The notes under the pieces: model-generated | Told to the model about the DNA's origin: nothing | The model's input: only the letters and a program-made list of their open reading frames with translations | The model's database searches: none | Assembly: GCA_949361645.1 (NCBI GenBank) | Contig: OX442427.1 | Location: forward strand, 4,468,016-4,532,015 | DNA from: Spongilla lacustris | Lineage: Eukaryota > Porifera > Demospongiae > Spongillida > Spongillidae | DNA length: 64,000 bases | Direction of reading: 5' to 3' | Program-made: the position numbers and the translations under genes | In this document: positions 1 through 12,877 of the stretch, piece after piece | How positions within the stretch are numbered: the first letter of the stretch is position 1 | Layout of the letters: every line of letters begins with the position of its first letter

Positions 1-34
<34 letters not shown>
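1..34. repeat. (CA)n microsatellite
   Basis: An uninterrupted CA dinucleotide run opens the window and may continue upstream. A matching GT run lies at about 447-479 within the first large PRPF31 intron. Confidence 0.95.
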
Positions 35-35
<1 letters not shown>

Positions 36-184
36 TTTACGACTGCAGATACAATGTTACTCACAAGTTGTAATGTTTAAAAACTACTCTAGTAAGGTGT
101 CGTTATTTTCTATTGCAAAGCACCGCTGTAGAGAAACAATGCACTTTTTGGTCTACAGATTCGAACTTTTCATTCCCCCCTTAG

Positions 185-442
185 GCTGAGAATGCTGTCA
201 CTGAAGTTATGGAAGGAGTGAATGATGGACTTGCTCAATACAACAATTCCTCTATTAAAGCTATAGCACAGCTCGCAGACAGTCAGAAGGTTGGTGAAGT
301 GCATTATTGTCAATTTGTGGGTACACCTGTGGTACCACTGACAGCTCTCTGAAATGATGGAACTGATCAAAGGATACCTGCAGAACCCAAGAGATAATGA
401 AGGTTTGTACAGTTTACATATACATGTAAGAGAGAGAGAGAG

Positions 443-480
<38 letters not shown>

Positions 481-3400
481 AAATTGTAAAGTGATGTTAA
501 ACCTCTTTATGGCGTGCAACAATTAGCACATAGATCACTATACTGATGTCTTAATGTTTGAAAGGTATTTTGTAAAATGTATTGCTCATATTAGGCCATG
601 GCTACAGCTTAGACACATGTACCTAACTCATGCCATCCCTATAAAGGATTGAGAATGTGACTATCCAACTGCTTTTGACTTTGTTCTGTTCTCACATAAC
701 TCTTGTACTTGAGGTGTAACAGTTTGATTTATTTTTTTTGTGGCTGGGGTGGCAGCAGAGATATGTAAAGACACAGAAGACTAACAAGCTCTTGGGGTGG
801 GTGGGTGGGTGGGGGCACCCCTGATTATGTGAAGACACACGGTTGTTTGGGAGAGAGCATTATCTAGGTTATAGCTGCCAGACTTACCTGTAGCACCAGG
901 AACCACCACTCATCTAAGTCACGAGCACATTTTGACTTAGAGGTGTATGGTAGACTAAATTTGTCTCTTATGCAGTCCTGTGCATGAGCAGTACATGTAT
1001 TTTGAGGTCAACATCATAATTAATGTATGTGTTTTGGTTTTTCCCTTCTTCAGTTTTGGGGCCGGTGGAAGCAGACCCAGAGTATCAGTTGATTGTGGAG
1101 TCAAACAACATGATAGTTGAAATAGACAATGAAATAAGTAAGGTTGTTATACGTGTTACATGTACATGTATATGTGTACTGATACATTTTTATTGGTCTA
1201 ATACTGATCTCTCATTTATTTACTATTGATGTTTTTGTTGTGCTGGATTGGTATGTGTACAGTTAGTACATATACTGTGAATAAACGTGGCTCCAGCCCG
1301 CTGTTGCTTTCATACCGATATTTCTGGGGGGTGAATCTATTTGTACATACATTGTTTATTGTTATGTGCACATGTATCTATCCATTTTGCAATCTCTCTG
1401 TTCAGATGTAATTCACAAGTTTGTTAAGGATAAATATTCCAAACGATTTCCTGAACTCGAGTCCTTGGTGCATAGCTCCATGGAGTATATTCGCACTGTT
1501 AAGGTAAGGGTGTTAATGAATAAAGATGCACTTGGCTACTTGAATCATGATGCACTTGGCTACTTGAATCATGGGCCATGTGTAGTTTTGTAGCAGTGAT
1601 TATGTCTTTGTACAGCCCTGTGGAAGTTATACATTGTACATTTTTCAATATACATGTACATGTACATGTAGGAGTTGAAATATATTTTAGTGTCCAATTG
1701 TGCATATAGAGTTATCTTTGCCCCCACTTCCAGTGAGGAGCTAAATTAAATTTACATGGATTTATGTGTTTGTGTGAATTGTGTCTTGTTATGCTGGTTG
1801 ATGGGCAGCCTATTGAACCAACTTTTGAAACATTGACAATGCTGCTGTTCTTGAAAATAGTTCTAGCACCTGTAGGATGGTCCATGTTTCTATACCATTT
1901 GATGCATGCTAATCTGCGGACATTTCCCCCACCATTGAAATGATGAGTCTGATTGCAAGCTGCAGTCTATTCATACATGTACCTGGCATGTTTTTACATT
2001 AACTGTAGCTTCTCAGGAATGAATTAGAAGTGACTCGAGTTGACTTGAGTGAAATTGTTCCAGCTGCTACAATCATGGTTGTTTCTGTAACTGCGTCTAC
2101 CACTCAGGGGTATGTTTTTCTTCATTTTGCATGTTTATCTGCATATCATACATCATACACAACACAACATATGGATTTTCCAAGTTGCAGATTACTTACC
2201 TTAAGTGCAGAACATTTATTAATCTTATTCTCCTGTTTGTGATGCTTGTGTAAGGGCACTGATGTCTCTAAAATATGTATATTTTCATGAAGAAATGAAA
2301 GTAGAGCAATTCCTTGAATTTTCTATTGCACTTAAATAAATCACTTCTTTCACTTCAGCTTGTATAATATAAATTCAAAGTAGTTAAATTTTAGTGATTA
2401 GAATAATGTTTTACAATTTTAGCATTTTTAGTATTCTTATTTATTGATGAATATTAAACAACAAAAAGGCTATATTATATGTATGACAATAATGCATGCA
2501 TACATGTAGGTTATAAAGGCTCTATCTCGAAGGTTAGTCACTGTTATATGTACATGTAGGTCCATTATGCTTTATACCATTGGTATTGTCATTGTCAACT
2601 TAGGTAGCAGGAAACCTACATTGTTCAGTTGATACTAATTCTCTCATGCTGCGTTCAGTGTTTGACAGATCACTGCATGATGATAATCAGTTTACCTGTA
2701 TCATGTGACAATCTGCTTTTCTAGCAGTGATGATTATAGACATCAGCTCATCTCATTATATTTATAATTCTAAAACTGTCCTAGCGTAAGGATATGTTGC
2801 AATTTTATTATTCTTGCACCATGAAGACACTTACATGTACATGTACATGGATGTTGGGTGCTTTCCTTACATGATAATCTCATGAAGCAGTTATGTGTAC
2901 ATGTACATGTATTTGTTCTGTTTTAGATTGTTATAATCCAGCTTCAAATTAGTGAATTGTTGTGACCGTTTTGGGCACAAAAAATTGAGATCACAGTGTG
3001 TGGTAGTTGTGTAATTACTTGTTTGACTACATTGTATTAAATTAGTAACTGTATTCAAAAAATTGTACTTCATTTACATTTGATTTTACCAACACACCTC
3101 ACATTTTCTCATGTAAGTGGTATATACATGTATGACCTTGGTACTAATAGTACCTATGGCAAGCTGGTCCATGTGGCTAAAACAACAACATCACATCTGG
3201 TTTCTGGCTCACTTCAGTTGTTTGATAGTGGCATCAAACAGTGCTTCTCTAAATATGTAGCCATCAGTATCTCTGATGTGGCATGGAAACAGATACATGT
3301 ACATGTTTGTGCTTTGGGGTCTTGCAAGTTCTACACTCTACCACCTATATTTCGTTGCTGAGTTCCTTAGGCCTGAGTGGTATAGAGAACCCACACTTGC

Positions 3401-6400
3401 TCCAGTTAACCAATTCAACACCTTGGTCTCACCTCAAAACTGTTTCTGTGGAGTCTCTTCTTGATTGTCATATCCCACAGAGAGATTTGTCTCTGAGGTT
3501 AGATGACCATGCATTCAAACTGCTTATGGAAGCTGCTACAGTGCAGTCAAAGCCCGGCTTCTCCTTACACAAGTAAATCAAAAATTTCTCTATCGAGAAA
3601 GTGATTGGTGGGATGCAGGATTGGTGGTGCAAAAAGCAAGGAAACAAGGTACAGTTTGTTAAAGTGAGGTTTGGTAGCATCCTACAACTTACAGTCCTGA
3701 ATTTGCAGATGAAGAAGCCTATTTGCAAATGTAGGACTGTTATAGTTGTAGGATCCTACCAAACCTCACTTTAACACACTGTACCTTGTTTCCTTGCTTT
3801 TTGCACCACCAATCCTGCATCCCACCAATCACTTTCTCGATAGAGAAATTTTTGATTTACTTGTTCCCCTAATTTTTTTTTCTCTGCCAGGAGTGATCAT
3901 GGCTTAGTGTATTCGTTGCAATGTATAGGACGCTTAGATTCCTCTTATGTGTAATCTGAGTATATAGGCCTCTCAGGTATATTAAGGCAAGGATTTTTTA
4001 TTTTATGCAATTTAACGGAGCGCGCGCTTGGTTTCAAATTACTAATGGCAGCTGCTGCGTATCAGTGAACAATACATGCACTCGTAGCTGTAGATAACAA
4101 GCCCGTAGCCAGGTCAGGAAAAGGGGGGGTTCGAAAAAAAAAAAAGTGGACCCAAAGTGGGCGTGGGTCACCAAAAGGGGGAGGGTGCGGGAGGGGGAAG
4201 TGCCCCCTCCCGCGCTTCGCGCGGAAGCTTTTGAAAACATTGATTTGGCAACACAAAAGAATTAATAGTTTGCAGAAACATGTACATCAGTGTACCAAAA
4301 CACTCATAACCGAAAAATAAACAAGATGAGCAATCCAATTTCACTGATGCGACCTTCCAAGGTGAGCTGCCTGATATGAAAAGAGGGGAAGTCTCAGACC
4401 TCTACTTAGATGGTTGACTCATACATAGGTACATAGTTTACTAGTTAAATATTGAAATTTGTGTTTATATGAATTAATGGCACATGAAAAATACTACATA
4501 TTTAGGCAGGTTATACATTTATATACAAACACAATTAATTAGTATACAGTGACAGAGTGTTTTAACAGAATTCAAGGGCGGATAATAGAGTCAAGTTCAG
4601 GCTTCCTTGGGTGCAATGGGCATGGCGTGTGACAACTTCATCTAAGTCCACGTCCATGTCATAATGTATATGCAGGAGAGCGAGGCTATTTCCCATCGAG
4701 GCTCTCATATAATTGTGCAGTCTTCGAAGAGCACTAGCATTCCGCTCGTTCACGCTCTCTTTTCTTTTGTTGGGAGCTACCCGGCATAGTCGATCGGCCC
4801 GGCGATTATTAATGCGACGGCGTACGGATTAATTATTAAACCGGCGCAAATTGCTTTTTAATTATTGAGACGTAATTTGACAATTATAATAATAAATACA
4901 GGTTATGTTGTATACGTACGTTATTAGTCAGGGAAGCCTAATCGCCTAAATCCGCCTTAGAGAGCTGCCTGCACGGCGGCACCGTAGTACTTCCACGTAA
5001 GCGGAGTGCAGGACCTTTATCCTCTGAGGGGGGGTTCGTTCGAACCCCCCGAACTCCCCCTGGCTACGGGCCTGCTGATAAGCGTGTGGAAAATAGCAAT
5101 CTTTATATGGACTAGTTCAGTTTTAGGTGTTGTTTAAAGGAACAACTATTGCTTCTTTTGTTGTTTGGCAGCGTATCTCCACCGCGATTTGTCGGAATCG
5201 AGTGACACGTGCAGCTGTCGAGGTGGCCGTGTAGGACCTTAAGGTAAACATATATAGGCTTTGCCGGAGGGGATGCCAAAGGGTTTCTGGGTATTGTATT
5301 AGTCCGATCCACTCACTGAACTGCGTAGAATCCGTTTTGGGGTTGGGGTTGGAAGGAATAACTACTTGAAGCATACCGGCAGATTAGAACCGGGCCCGAA
5401 GTGCCGGGTCCAATGTTTCAGCTGGCTTCTATCTTAACCGCGTTAGTCGATTCACTAAACCCCAATAGGATATAGTAGATAGTTGTAGCTTTAAATTGAA
5501 CCAAAAGATACAGACAGGTAGAGGGGCACTTATGCGTCCCCCGTCCCCCCGTCCCCCCCCCCCCCCCACTTTGCGTTTACGTAATTATTTATTGCTTGTG
5601 GGACTTAATTTGACTCTTTATGTAAGAGGGAGGGGTCCCTCACCCTCCTCACTTTCTTTTTTACTAAATAACGGATGTAACCAACACTCCATGAAATGAA
5701 ATAAAAAGGGGAGGGTAAGGGAGGGGGAACCCTCCTTAAAGAACACTGTTACATGGTGGTAAGGTTGATGAAAGTTGCATTGTATGTATGGTTAACGGTA
5801 AGATGCTCTTTTTATTTTATTGATAGGCCTACCTATATAGTTCTCCTTGCTAACGAGCCGTTTTCTTTGGCTTGGTCCTTTGCTGTGTACGTTAATTGTG
5901 GTAGCCTGGCAACAGTAAATTAAGACGCTTATGTGACGTCATATTGCATACTGCTAGGTAACCGAGAATTTTCACCGATAATGAATTGCACCTGCTCGCG
6001 TCATTTCACGGCATTTCATCACCAGCTTACAACTGTAGGTCTAATTTGTATGAATGGGCACGTTTGGAAATCAAATGCAACTTTTTGAAGCTAATCTCGT
6101 CTTCTTACGACGTTCCTGTCGCGAGTTATACGTGATGAACGGAAGACGACGGAGGAGGAGGAGGAGGAGGAGGAGGAGATGAACAAAAATTAAATGGCGG
6201 AATTTTGGTACCGACTTGTCACTCCACGTAAACGGCACTGTTTAGCGAAGCTCACGTTATATGTGCATATCTGTCATGTTTGTGATGGATTATATGCGAG
6301 CTGGCGAGTAAAGGCAACGCTTCGTTACCGTTTTAAAACGCTCGATCGAAAACCACGCCCACGAAGCCAATCCTACATAGGACCCACTACCGTGGGTCCT

Positions 6401-9400
6401 GATAGATCTGCACCCCATGCAGCTCAGTTGTACCGTCAGAAGAGTTTGGATTTCATTTAGAGCCAAATGATTTGCAGGTGGCAATTATACAGTGACACCT
6501 CAAGGGGTTCATCTTGTTCCCTTTGCCCTGTCTCTTGACCCCTTGGGCCATCATGCAGTCACTTGCAGGCGAGGAGTGGCCACAACAAGCTGCTTGATGT
6601 GTTTATGGGATTTTGCCACCAAGCTCACATTGCAGCAAGGATTGAAGCAGGAAGTGGCTTCACTCCAGGGCTCTGCAGATGTTCTGGTGATGGGTTGAAA
6701 ATTAAATAAACCACCTGCTTTTGATGTAACCATTACATCTTCACTCACCCCTGCCCTTCTGGGCAAAGTTAATGTTGTTGCCTCTGTAGTGGAAACCAGA
6801 AAACACGCATCCAATGACCTAAGTGCTCTAGTTGGGCTGGGTGTGTGTGCCTTTGGCAGTGGAGAGAGCTCTATGGTAACTGGGATGAGGAAGCACAGAG
6901 AACTTTCTCCCTTCTTGAAAACCATCTTTCGTTTGGCTCCACAAGGCAGACGGCTTGGGTACTAAATGACATTTATGGAAGGCTGAACATCACCCTGTAT
7001 TGCAAGGGCTATCCTCGCCAGATGTGGATAGTATCTTGACATTCGTTAATATAAATAGCTACACAATGTACATGTATATGATAAGTTAGTTTTATAGTCT
7101 TACTAGTATTATTTTGTGCCTGTATAATTCTTTACTTTACGTTTTCTTTTTCCTGCATTACAAATTTTTTAAAATGTAGTTATAAATACACAACAGTATT
7201 GCTGCACTCTATTGTTATTAAAACCTATTATCATTATTAAACCAAAGTGATCTGCATTCTGCTGGACAAAACACTTGCCTTCTAGGGTTACATGTACATT
7301 GGACCATGTTTAATGTATAGTGTAGGCAGTTTGTAATTATAATAGAAACTATATAATTGCCTCAAGAAAAGCCACCCTGAGCAGCAAACCTAAATCTGTT
7401 GCCTTGGTATGGCTGCCTTAACTTAGAACTGGTTAGGGCAAATGCCACATCCATCCTGGCCCGGATAATGCCCCCATCTTATTGATTTGTTGTACGTCTG
7501 GGTGTAGATGTTAGTATATGTATGTAATATTGTATTAATAGCTGAAACTAAATGTATCATTTATTTTTAGACAAAAATTAGAGCAGAAAGAACTGGATTC
7601 AATAATCGAAGCTTGTGAGATGGTGAGTATCTGTCTATTCTTTTTACAAACATTGTTTCTATTTCAAATTTCAGGCTGAACAACTGAACCAACAGAAGAT
7701 ACAAATATTGACATACGTAGAGTCGCGTATGTCGTTCATTGCACCAAACCTTTCCCACATTATTGGACCTACAGTGGCTGCCAGACTAATGGGTACTGAT
7801 AGCATGTACATCTTTCCCCTTGCTGCTCCTGCTAAATATTAACGATCTTACATGTGTGTATGATTTCATGATTGGGTTTCATGATGTAGTATGGTAAATT
7901 AATCAAACTGTTATTTTAGCAAAGATATCATCGTTGTACATACCATTGTGTGTCCCAATCACTTATTAAAGTAATGTATTCATTGCACATTATGTTTACC
8001 CATGTGTTTAAATGATTGTGAAGTCATCTGGTAAAGCATTTAATTATTTATATCACATTGTAGGTCTTCTACTGAGCACTTTTACTTGGGTAACTCAATG
8101 TATTCATATCCTACCAACAAATACGACATATTACTTCTCATATTGGTGAAAGGTCTAAATAGTACTAACTTAACTCATACAATTCACAAATAATAATGGT
8201 ATGTTTTAATATGAGCACATAAAAGGCATGCATTGAAAAATCGCTTCAGCATCATTCACAGTTGGTTAGACATTCCAAACAAATGGGTATAGTGTAGTAA
8301 CGTCTGGTGCATGCACTTGTTGTAATGTACATGTACTTCCTTGGTGATTAGAATAATTCCCCATTTATTTATATTGTGTTTCTGTATCAATGGAGTGTCT
8401 TTCTCGCAGGGGTTGCAGGAGGACTTACTGCTCTTTCAAAGATCCCTGCTTGCAATGTATTAGTAAGCATAAACATAACTTTATTTATTTGATTATTACT
8501 GTACCTGGTACATATACTGGTTTGTTTGTAGGTGCTAGGGGCTCAAAAAAAGACATTGGCTGGCTTTTCTTCAGCCAGTATTTTACCACACACTGGCTTT
8601 ATCTTCTACTCTGATTTGGTGCAAAGCATTCCTTCAGTGTGTGAAGTTCTTAGCAAGTCTATAGCAGATTTATGAATGCATTCTACCACGGTACATTCGT
8701 TCAGGACCTGAGGAAAAAAGCTGCAAGATTGGTGGCAGCAAAGTGTACACTAGCTGCCCGGATAGACAGTTTTCATGAAAATTCTGTGGAGACTAGTGGG
8801 AAGAGTGAGTTCTTTATTTGTCATATGTATCATTGTGCATTGTTAATGATGTACCACTATGCAGTAGTATTAGAAGGTATGCACATTTAAAAAAATACTT
8901 CTAGCCTGCATGCACTGCATCAATACAGTTGGAATTTGTAATGAAAATGTATTTACTTGTATAAATTTGAGCTACTATATCAGAGAATTGTTTTGTGATA
9001 TAGAGTTGCGAGAAGAAGTAGAAAAGAAATTTGAAAAGTGGTTAGAACCTCCCCCTGTAAAGCAACCTAAACCACTACCCAGACCTGATGATCCCATTAA
9101 GAAACGAAGAGGTGGAAGAAGGTATGTGTGCCTACATGTACATGTAATTGTTTATTATCATACACTTCTGTTCGGAATTTTTTCTTACCTCAATATACTG
9201 TACATGTATAATGCATTACTTTTGAGAATCACATTATGGTTAATCGTGTTTGTAAGCCTTTTATGTACATGTATTGCGGGGGGGGGGGGGGGGGGGGGGG
9301 GGATTGAGGTGAAGTTGTACTGTATTTGGAAGCATTGTAGTTATTTGCAAAGTCATTCACGACACTTTAAATCCTTCTTAGAACCTACCTATAGGTTACT

Positions 9401-12262
9401 CAGCTGTGGTTTGAAAGTTGACTTTGATAAGTGTGGTGCATATTGCTAGTCTTATGGTTAGAAGGCCAGAGGATAGAGGTTAGAGGTCCAGATGCATGTA
9501 CTTGTAATGTACTCCTAAAGCTAGTCCTGAACAAATCTGGGCGGGCAAGTAGCAGTCAGGAAAGCAATGATTATGTAACTTGCAATTGTATGCATACACT
9601 TGCAGTTGGGTATGGTAAAAAAATACATGTACATTTCTTCAGCAAAACATAATCACAAGGACCTATTAGGATACATTCTGATAAGTTGTTGGCTCTCCAC
9701 TCTCCCCGCTAATGTTGTTTTTTTTTTTAATTAATGGATGCAATCCAATTTTTTTACACGATGCATGAATAGTAAAACAGTAATTCAAAAACAGGTTATG
9801 GTTGAATAGTTAGTATTCTAAATTATCAAAGTTAAAAAAAAAACCTATAATTTTAAATGGTGCAACTAAATTTTTGCAATATAGTAATTAACCCTACAAG
9901 TTATGCATCTTTATTTGAAGAATAATTTGGACTGTTTAAAATTACCTGATTCTATTGTTACTGGAATAGGGCTTATACATATATTTTCGTGTCTCTATTC
10001 ACATACTGTATATCAACTGCTTTTTTTATCATCCAAATTTGCATAGAGTGAGAAGAATGAAAGAACGTTATGCTCTCACTCAAATGAGAAAACAAGCAAA
10101 TAGGATGACATTTGGGGAGGTAGATGTACATGTATTACAACTTATATTGTTTCTTTTTCTACATGTATAGGACTGAGGCACTCATATTGCTTTGTACCTT
10201 TGTTAGATTGAACAAGATGCGTATCAAGCAGATTTGGGTTTCACCACTGGTCAGCTAGGAAAGGGTGGTGCTGGTGGTCCAGTGAGAGGGCCTACAGTGG
10301 ATAAGAAAACAGAAGTCTCTATTTCTAAGAGATTGCAGGTAAATGTTTGTACATGTACATTACCACTCACAAGGTACATGTTTATTATTCACATGCATGC
10401 TATTATGCAGGCTTTATGTTTCCTGGGAGTCAGTTAGTATCTAATGCTACACAGGAAATGAATAATGCTTGTGTTACAGAATGCACATGAATAACTAATA
10501 CATGTGTATTTGTGGTTACGCATTTGTTGTCCTATCTACTACAAATGCAATTACATGGTTCACAATTTACTCCAGGGACACCAGTAGGACCTAATACATT
10601 TTAAAACCCTATTTAAAGCACACATGATAGAGATTGAATAGGGAGGACATTGCCATCCAAACATAAAACAGGACAACTTAAAGTGGAAGGTAAAATGAAG
10701 TGACGCCCATGCAAAGAAGGTCCCTTTATTCTAGGGATGTCTCTTTAGCTTTCAATATTCCCTTCAGATTAGGAATGTGATACATGTAGCATACATGTAC
10801 TTTAAACTTCATGTCACCATGGTTGCCTCCTGCAAACATCCACATTAAGCGACTTTCTATGCTTGACCAGCAATCAGTTTGTGCCCCCATTTGATGTGAT
10901 CATAGATATAGCAGGAGGGAACCAACTGCAACTGATGACTGTAAAACTTATCAGTCAGGTCCCCAGACTAACACCATACAGTGATTGGCAATACCATTAT
11001 ATAAATATCACTTTTATGCATTGTATATAGCCTACATGTAAAAGTGTACATGTACATGTACATGTAAGTATAACACTATGTTTTCAAGGCACTATGGTTA
11101 GCTAAATTGTTATTGTGACCTCTTCCATGCTACCTGTGTATGGCATCCAAATAGAATATTGCATCCTTCTCTTCCTTATAAGCTATAATATTATCATAAC
11201 TTGCTTATATGAAAAATGGGGGTCTGAAGTTAACCTCTGGATGGTTCTTCAGTACTCATCCAATTCTCAAACTTAACATTGGTTGCTTTTAGACATCAGA
11301 CATCACACTTGTGTGAATGACCAAAATGTAGTGTTAATTTAATCACACGTAATTGTGTATACAAAGGGGGGCAATATTGCATCTGTTTGTAATAGAATAG
11401 TCCAGATGTTATTGATGAAAACAAACTCAATTGTAAACCCACCTGATGTTCTGTTGCCTACAGTCCTTAAAATGTTGTTCAGTTCATAATTAATATAAAT
11501 TATGGTCCCAAATGTGTACAAGAGCATTTCTCACAAACAGAATCTCAGGGCATGTTTGGGGCAAGGAGGCTCTGCAATCTTTTTCCTAACTTGCATCTCG
11601 CCTTGCTGTCCATGGCTGTGTGCCAAAGTCCATGGCTGTGTGCCAAAGTCCATGGCATCCTTTGAACTCTATGCAAGGCTCAACATCTCCCTGATAAGGG
11701 CGATGTTGTCTAGGTCCTAGATTATGTTTATTTTTAGTGTTATATTATCATTATTGTTATAATATTACTTATTAGTACATGTATGTGTATTCATGTACCA
11801 TAATATAGCGCTATAATTATAATTAGATTACATGTTTATTACATATGTAGGCTTGTTACATGTATACTCCATTTCTTTTATTTTGAATACTACAGTATGT
11901 ATACATGTACATGTACACTGACATGTATGTTGCTGTGATATCTTTACTAGCGACAAGTTCAGAAGGCACAGGTATTTGGTGGCAAAACTTCTGTTCGTGG
12001 ACTTTCTTCGGGCACTGCATCCAGTATTGCATTCACACCACTACAGGTACATCTTGTAATCAGGTCTTATAGAAGAATTATTTGTCTGATAAACCTTTTT
12101 ATAGGGATTGGAAATAGTCAACCCTTTGGCAACAGAAAAGCGAGCTCAGGAAGTAAGCTGCAAAATGTACATTTGTGACACTGTTGACATATTAAATCCT
12201 AACTCTAGACAAATCAGAAGTACTTTTCAAGTCTGACCACTTTTAAAAAGGGTGGAAAGTAG
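185..12262 (+). CDS. PRPF31: PRPF31, U4/U6 small nuclear ribonucleoprotein Prp31 (5'-partial)
   Basis: Prp31 binds the U4 snRNA 5' stem-loop and 15.5K protein and bridges U4/U6 to U5 in the nuclear tri-snRNP. Sixteen exons join in one frame: 185-289, 345-402, 1054-1137, 1406-1503, 2009-2109, 7571-7622, 7675-7792, 8410-8462, 8532-8636, 8705-8804, 9004-9121, 10047-10119, 10207-10338, 11951-12046, 12105-12152, 12209-12262 (TAG). This gives 464 codons against about 499 in human, so roughly the first 30 residues lie upstream. Visible family signatures are [38 protein letters not shown], the Nop-domain stretch [29 protein letters not shown], a basic nuclear-localisation segment KKRRGGRR, and a C-terminal NQKYFSS. 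All splice phases agree. Intron 5 (2110-7570) and the 10339-11950 intron carry transposon debris. No stop or frameshift is seen, so the gene looks functional. Identification is very secure. Confidence 0.97.
1526..1574. repeat. 24-bp tandem duplication in a PRPF31 intron
   Basis: The unit ATGCACTTGGCTACTTGAATC plus three bases occurs twice in a row just after the donor of the 1406-1503 exon. It is intronic and has no obvious role. Confidence 0.85.
3080..3569 (+). pseudogene. Retroelement reverse-transcriptase C-terminal fragment
   Basis: Within PRPF31 intron 5, short plus-strand frames encode [19 protein letters not shown] followed by AWKQ, then, after a frame change, [18 protein letters not shown]. 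This pattern matches the region after the RT core in an abundant invertebrate retroelement class ('...SDVAWKQASLPVRLGGLG...'), as I recall it. Frames shift more than once and no RT core is present, so it is a dead fragment. A foldback element begins at its 3' edge (3570). A second fragment of the same type and orientation lies at 6489-7040 and may be the rest of the same insertion. The element class (non-LTR or other) is not certain. Confidence 0.55.
3570..3863. mobile_element. Foldback (palindromic) MITE-like element
   Basis: The left arm starting CAAGTAAATCAAAAATTTC and running past CACCAATC-type sequence is repeated inverted at the right, ending GAAATTTTTGATTTACTTG. Arms are about 120-130 bp with few mismatches, and the centre has a further small inverted repeat (ACAGTCCT / AGGACTGT). 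Almost the whole 294 bp can fold into one hairpin. It has no coding capacity and sits in PRPF31 intron 5. Confidence 0.9.
4101..5071 (-). mobile_element. hAT-like DNA transposon remnant with transposase C-terminus
   Basis: Terminal inverted repeats GCCCGTAGCCAGG (4101-4113) and CCTGGCTACGGGC (5059-5071) bound 971 bp. On the minus strand at 4562-4753 a frame reads [20 protein letters not shown] followed by [10 protein letters not shown]. This resembles the hAT C-terminal dimerisation region ('[24 protein letters not shown]'). G/C-rich subterminal blocks (GGGGGGGTTCGAA) fit this hAT type. No convincing 8-bp target duplication is visible, and most of the transposase is missing, so it is non-autonomous. 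The same termini recur at 55890-57273. Confidence 0.8.
5072..6488. other. Repeat-derived intron sequence, no gene
   Basis: This is the middle of PRPF31 intron 5. It contains a C run (about 5557-5568), a (GGA)n tract (about 6150-6178) and a small palindrome around AGGACCCACTACCGTGGGTC (6379-6399). Short frames, such as 6194-6460, resemble nothing I recognise. Confidence 0.5.
6489..7040 (+). pseudogene. Retroelement polyprotein C-terminal fragment
   Basis: The translated pieces [45 protein letters not shown] and YGRLNITL appear in order on the plus strand. This is the conserved tail of the same retroelement class as the 3080-3569 fragment ('DPFGHHAVTC...PAAFDLTV...ETRKH...YGRLNLTL'). In-frame stops and frame changes occur, including one at about 6696, so it is a pseudogene. 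The Cys/His pattern HHAVTC suggests the zinc-binding tail seen in such elements. It lies inside PRPF31 intron 5, upstream of the exon at 7571. Confidence 0.65.
11550..11713 (+). pseudogene. 3' end of a retroelement reading frame
   Basis: The frame ends [16 protein letters not shown] and a stop, which matches the extreme C-terminus of the retroelement class seen at 6489-7040. A 20-bp direct repeat (CCATGGCTGTGTGCCAAAGT, about 11609-11648) precedes it. It lies in the PRPF31 intron 10339-11950, same strand as the gene. Confidence 0.6.
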
Positions 12263-12877
12263 TTGAAGACTAGCACCTCTCTTTTTGTGCAATTTCATTT
12301 ATGAATACTTATTGGTGTCAGTATTGTTTTGCCTTTTGTCAAATGCTGTTAAAAAGCACACCATAAAGTAAAAGTAATAGATAATATTAATTCTCACTTT
12401 GATCATTTCTATTTTTAATGCTTGAGTAACATATTCAAGTTTTGTGGCCCATATTTATCATTTGACATATCACATTGCATGCATGCACTTCATTTCACAT
12501 ATCACATACAAAGTTTTCACGTGTGTACATGTAGTAATAGAAGCTAGATTCATCAATGTTATTGATAATCACACTGCAAAGACTTGGGGTATTCCATAAA
12601 TGTATCAAGTATAGCAAAAGGTCAGAATATATATATTTCTGTTTGCTGTGGCTGCAAACAAAATGATCGATCTATGGATCTTCTTACACTATTTGATCAA
12701 TTGTGATTTGAGTTAGTTTCTTTGCAGAAAGTACATATGTATACAATAAATGGTGTAACAAATTGAATTAAGACCAGGTCAACATGATGAACAATACAGA
12801 TACAGAGTAACAAACAATAGCACAGACAAATATCTCATATATAAATTGAAGAGACATACGTGTGTAACAAAAAGCAG
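12263..12877. other. Convergent intergenic gap between PRPF31 and ING3
   Basis: These 615 bp are AT-rich and should hold both 3' UTRs. Possible polyadenylation signals include AATAAA at about 12745-12750. No coding or repeat structure stands out. Confidence 0.5.

Noticed and set aside
6194..6460. An 88-codon plus-strand frame in PRPF31 intron 5
   Set aside because: No recognisable motif, it is flanked by transposon debris and an overlapping antisense frame is equally open.
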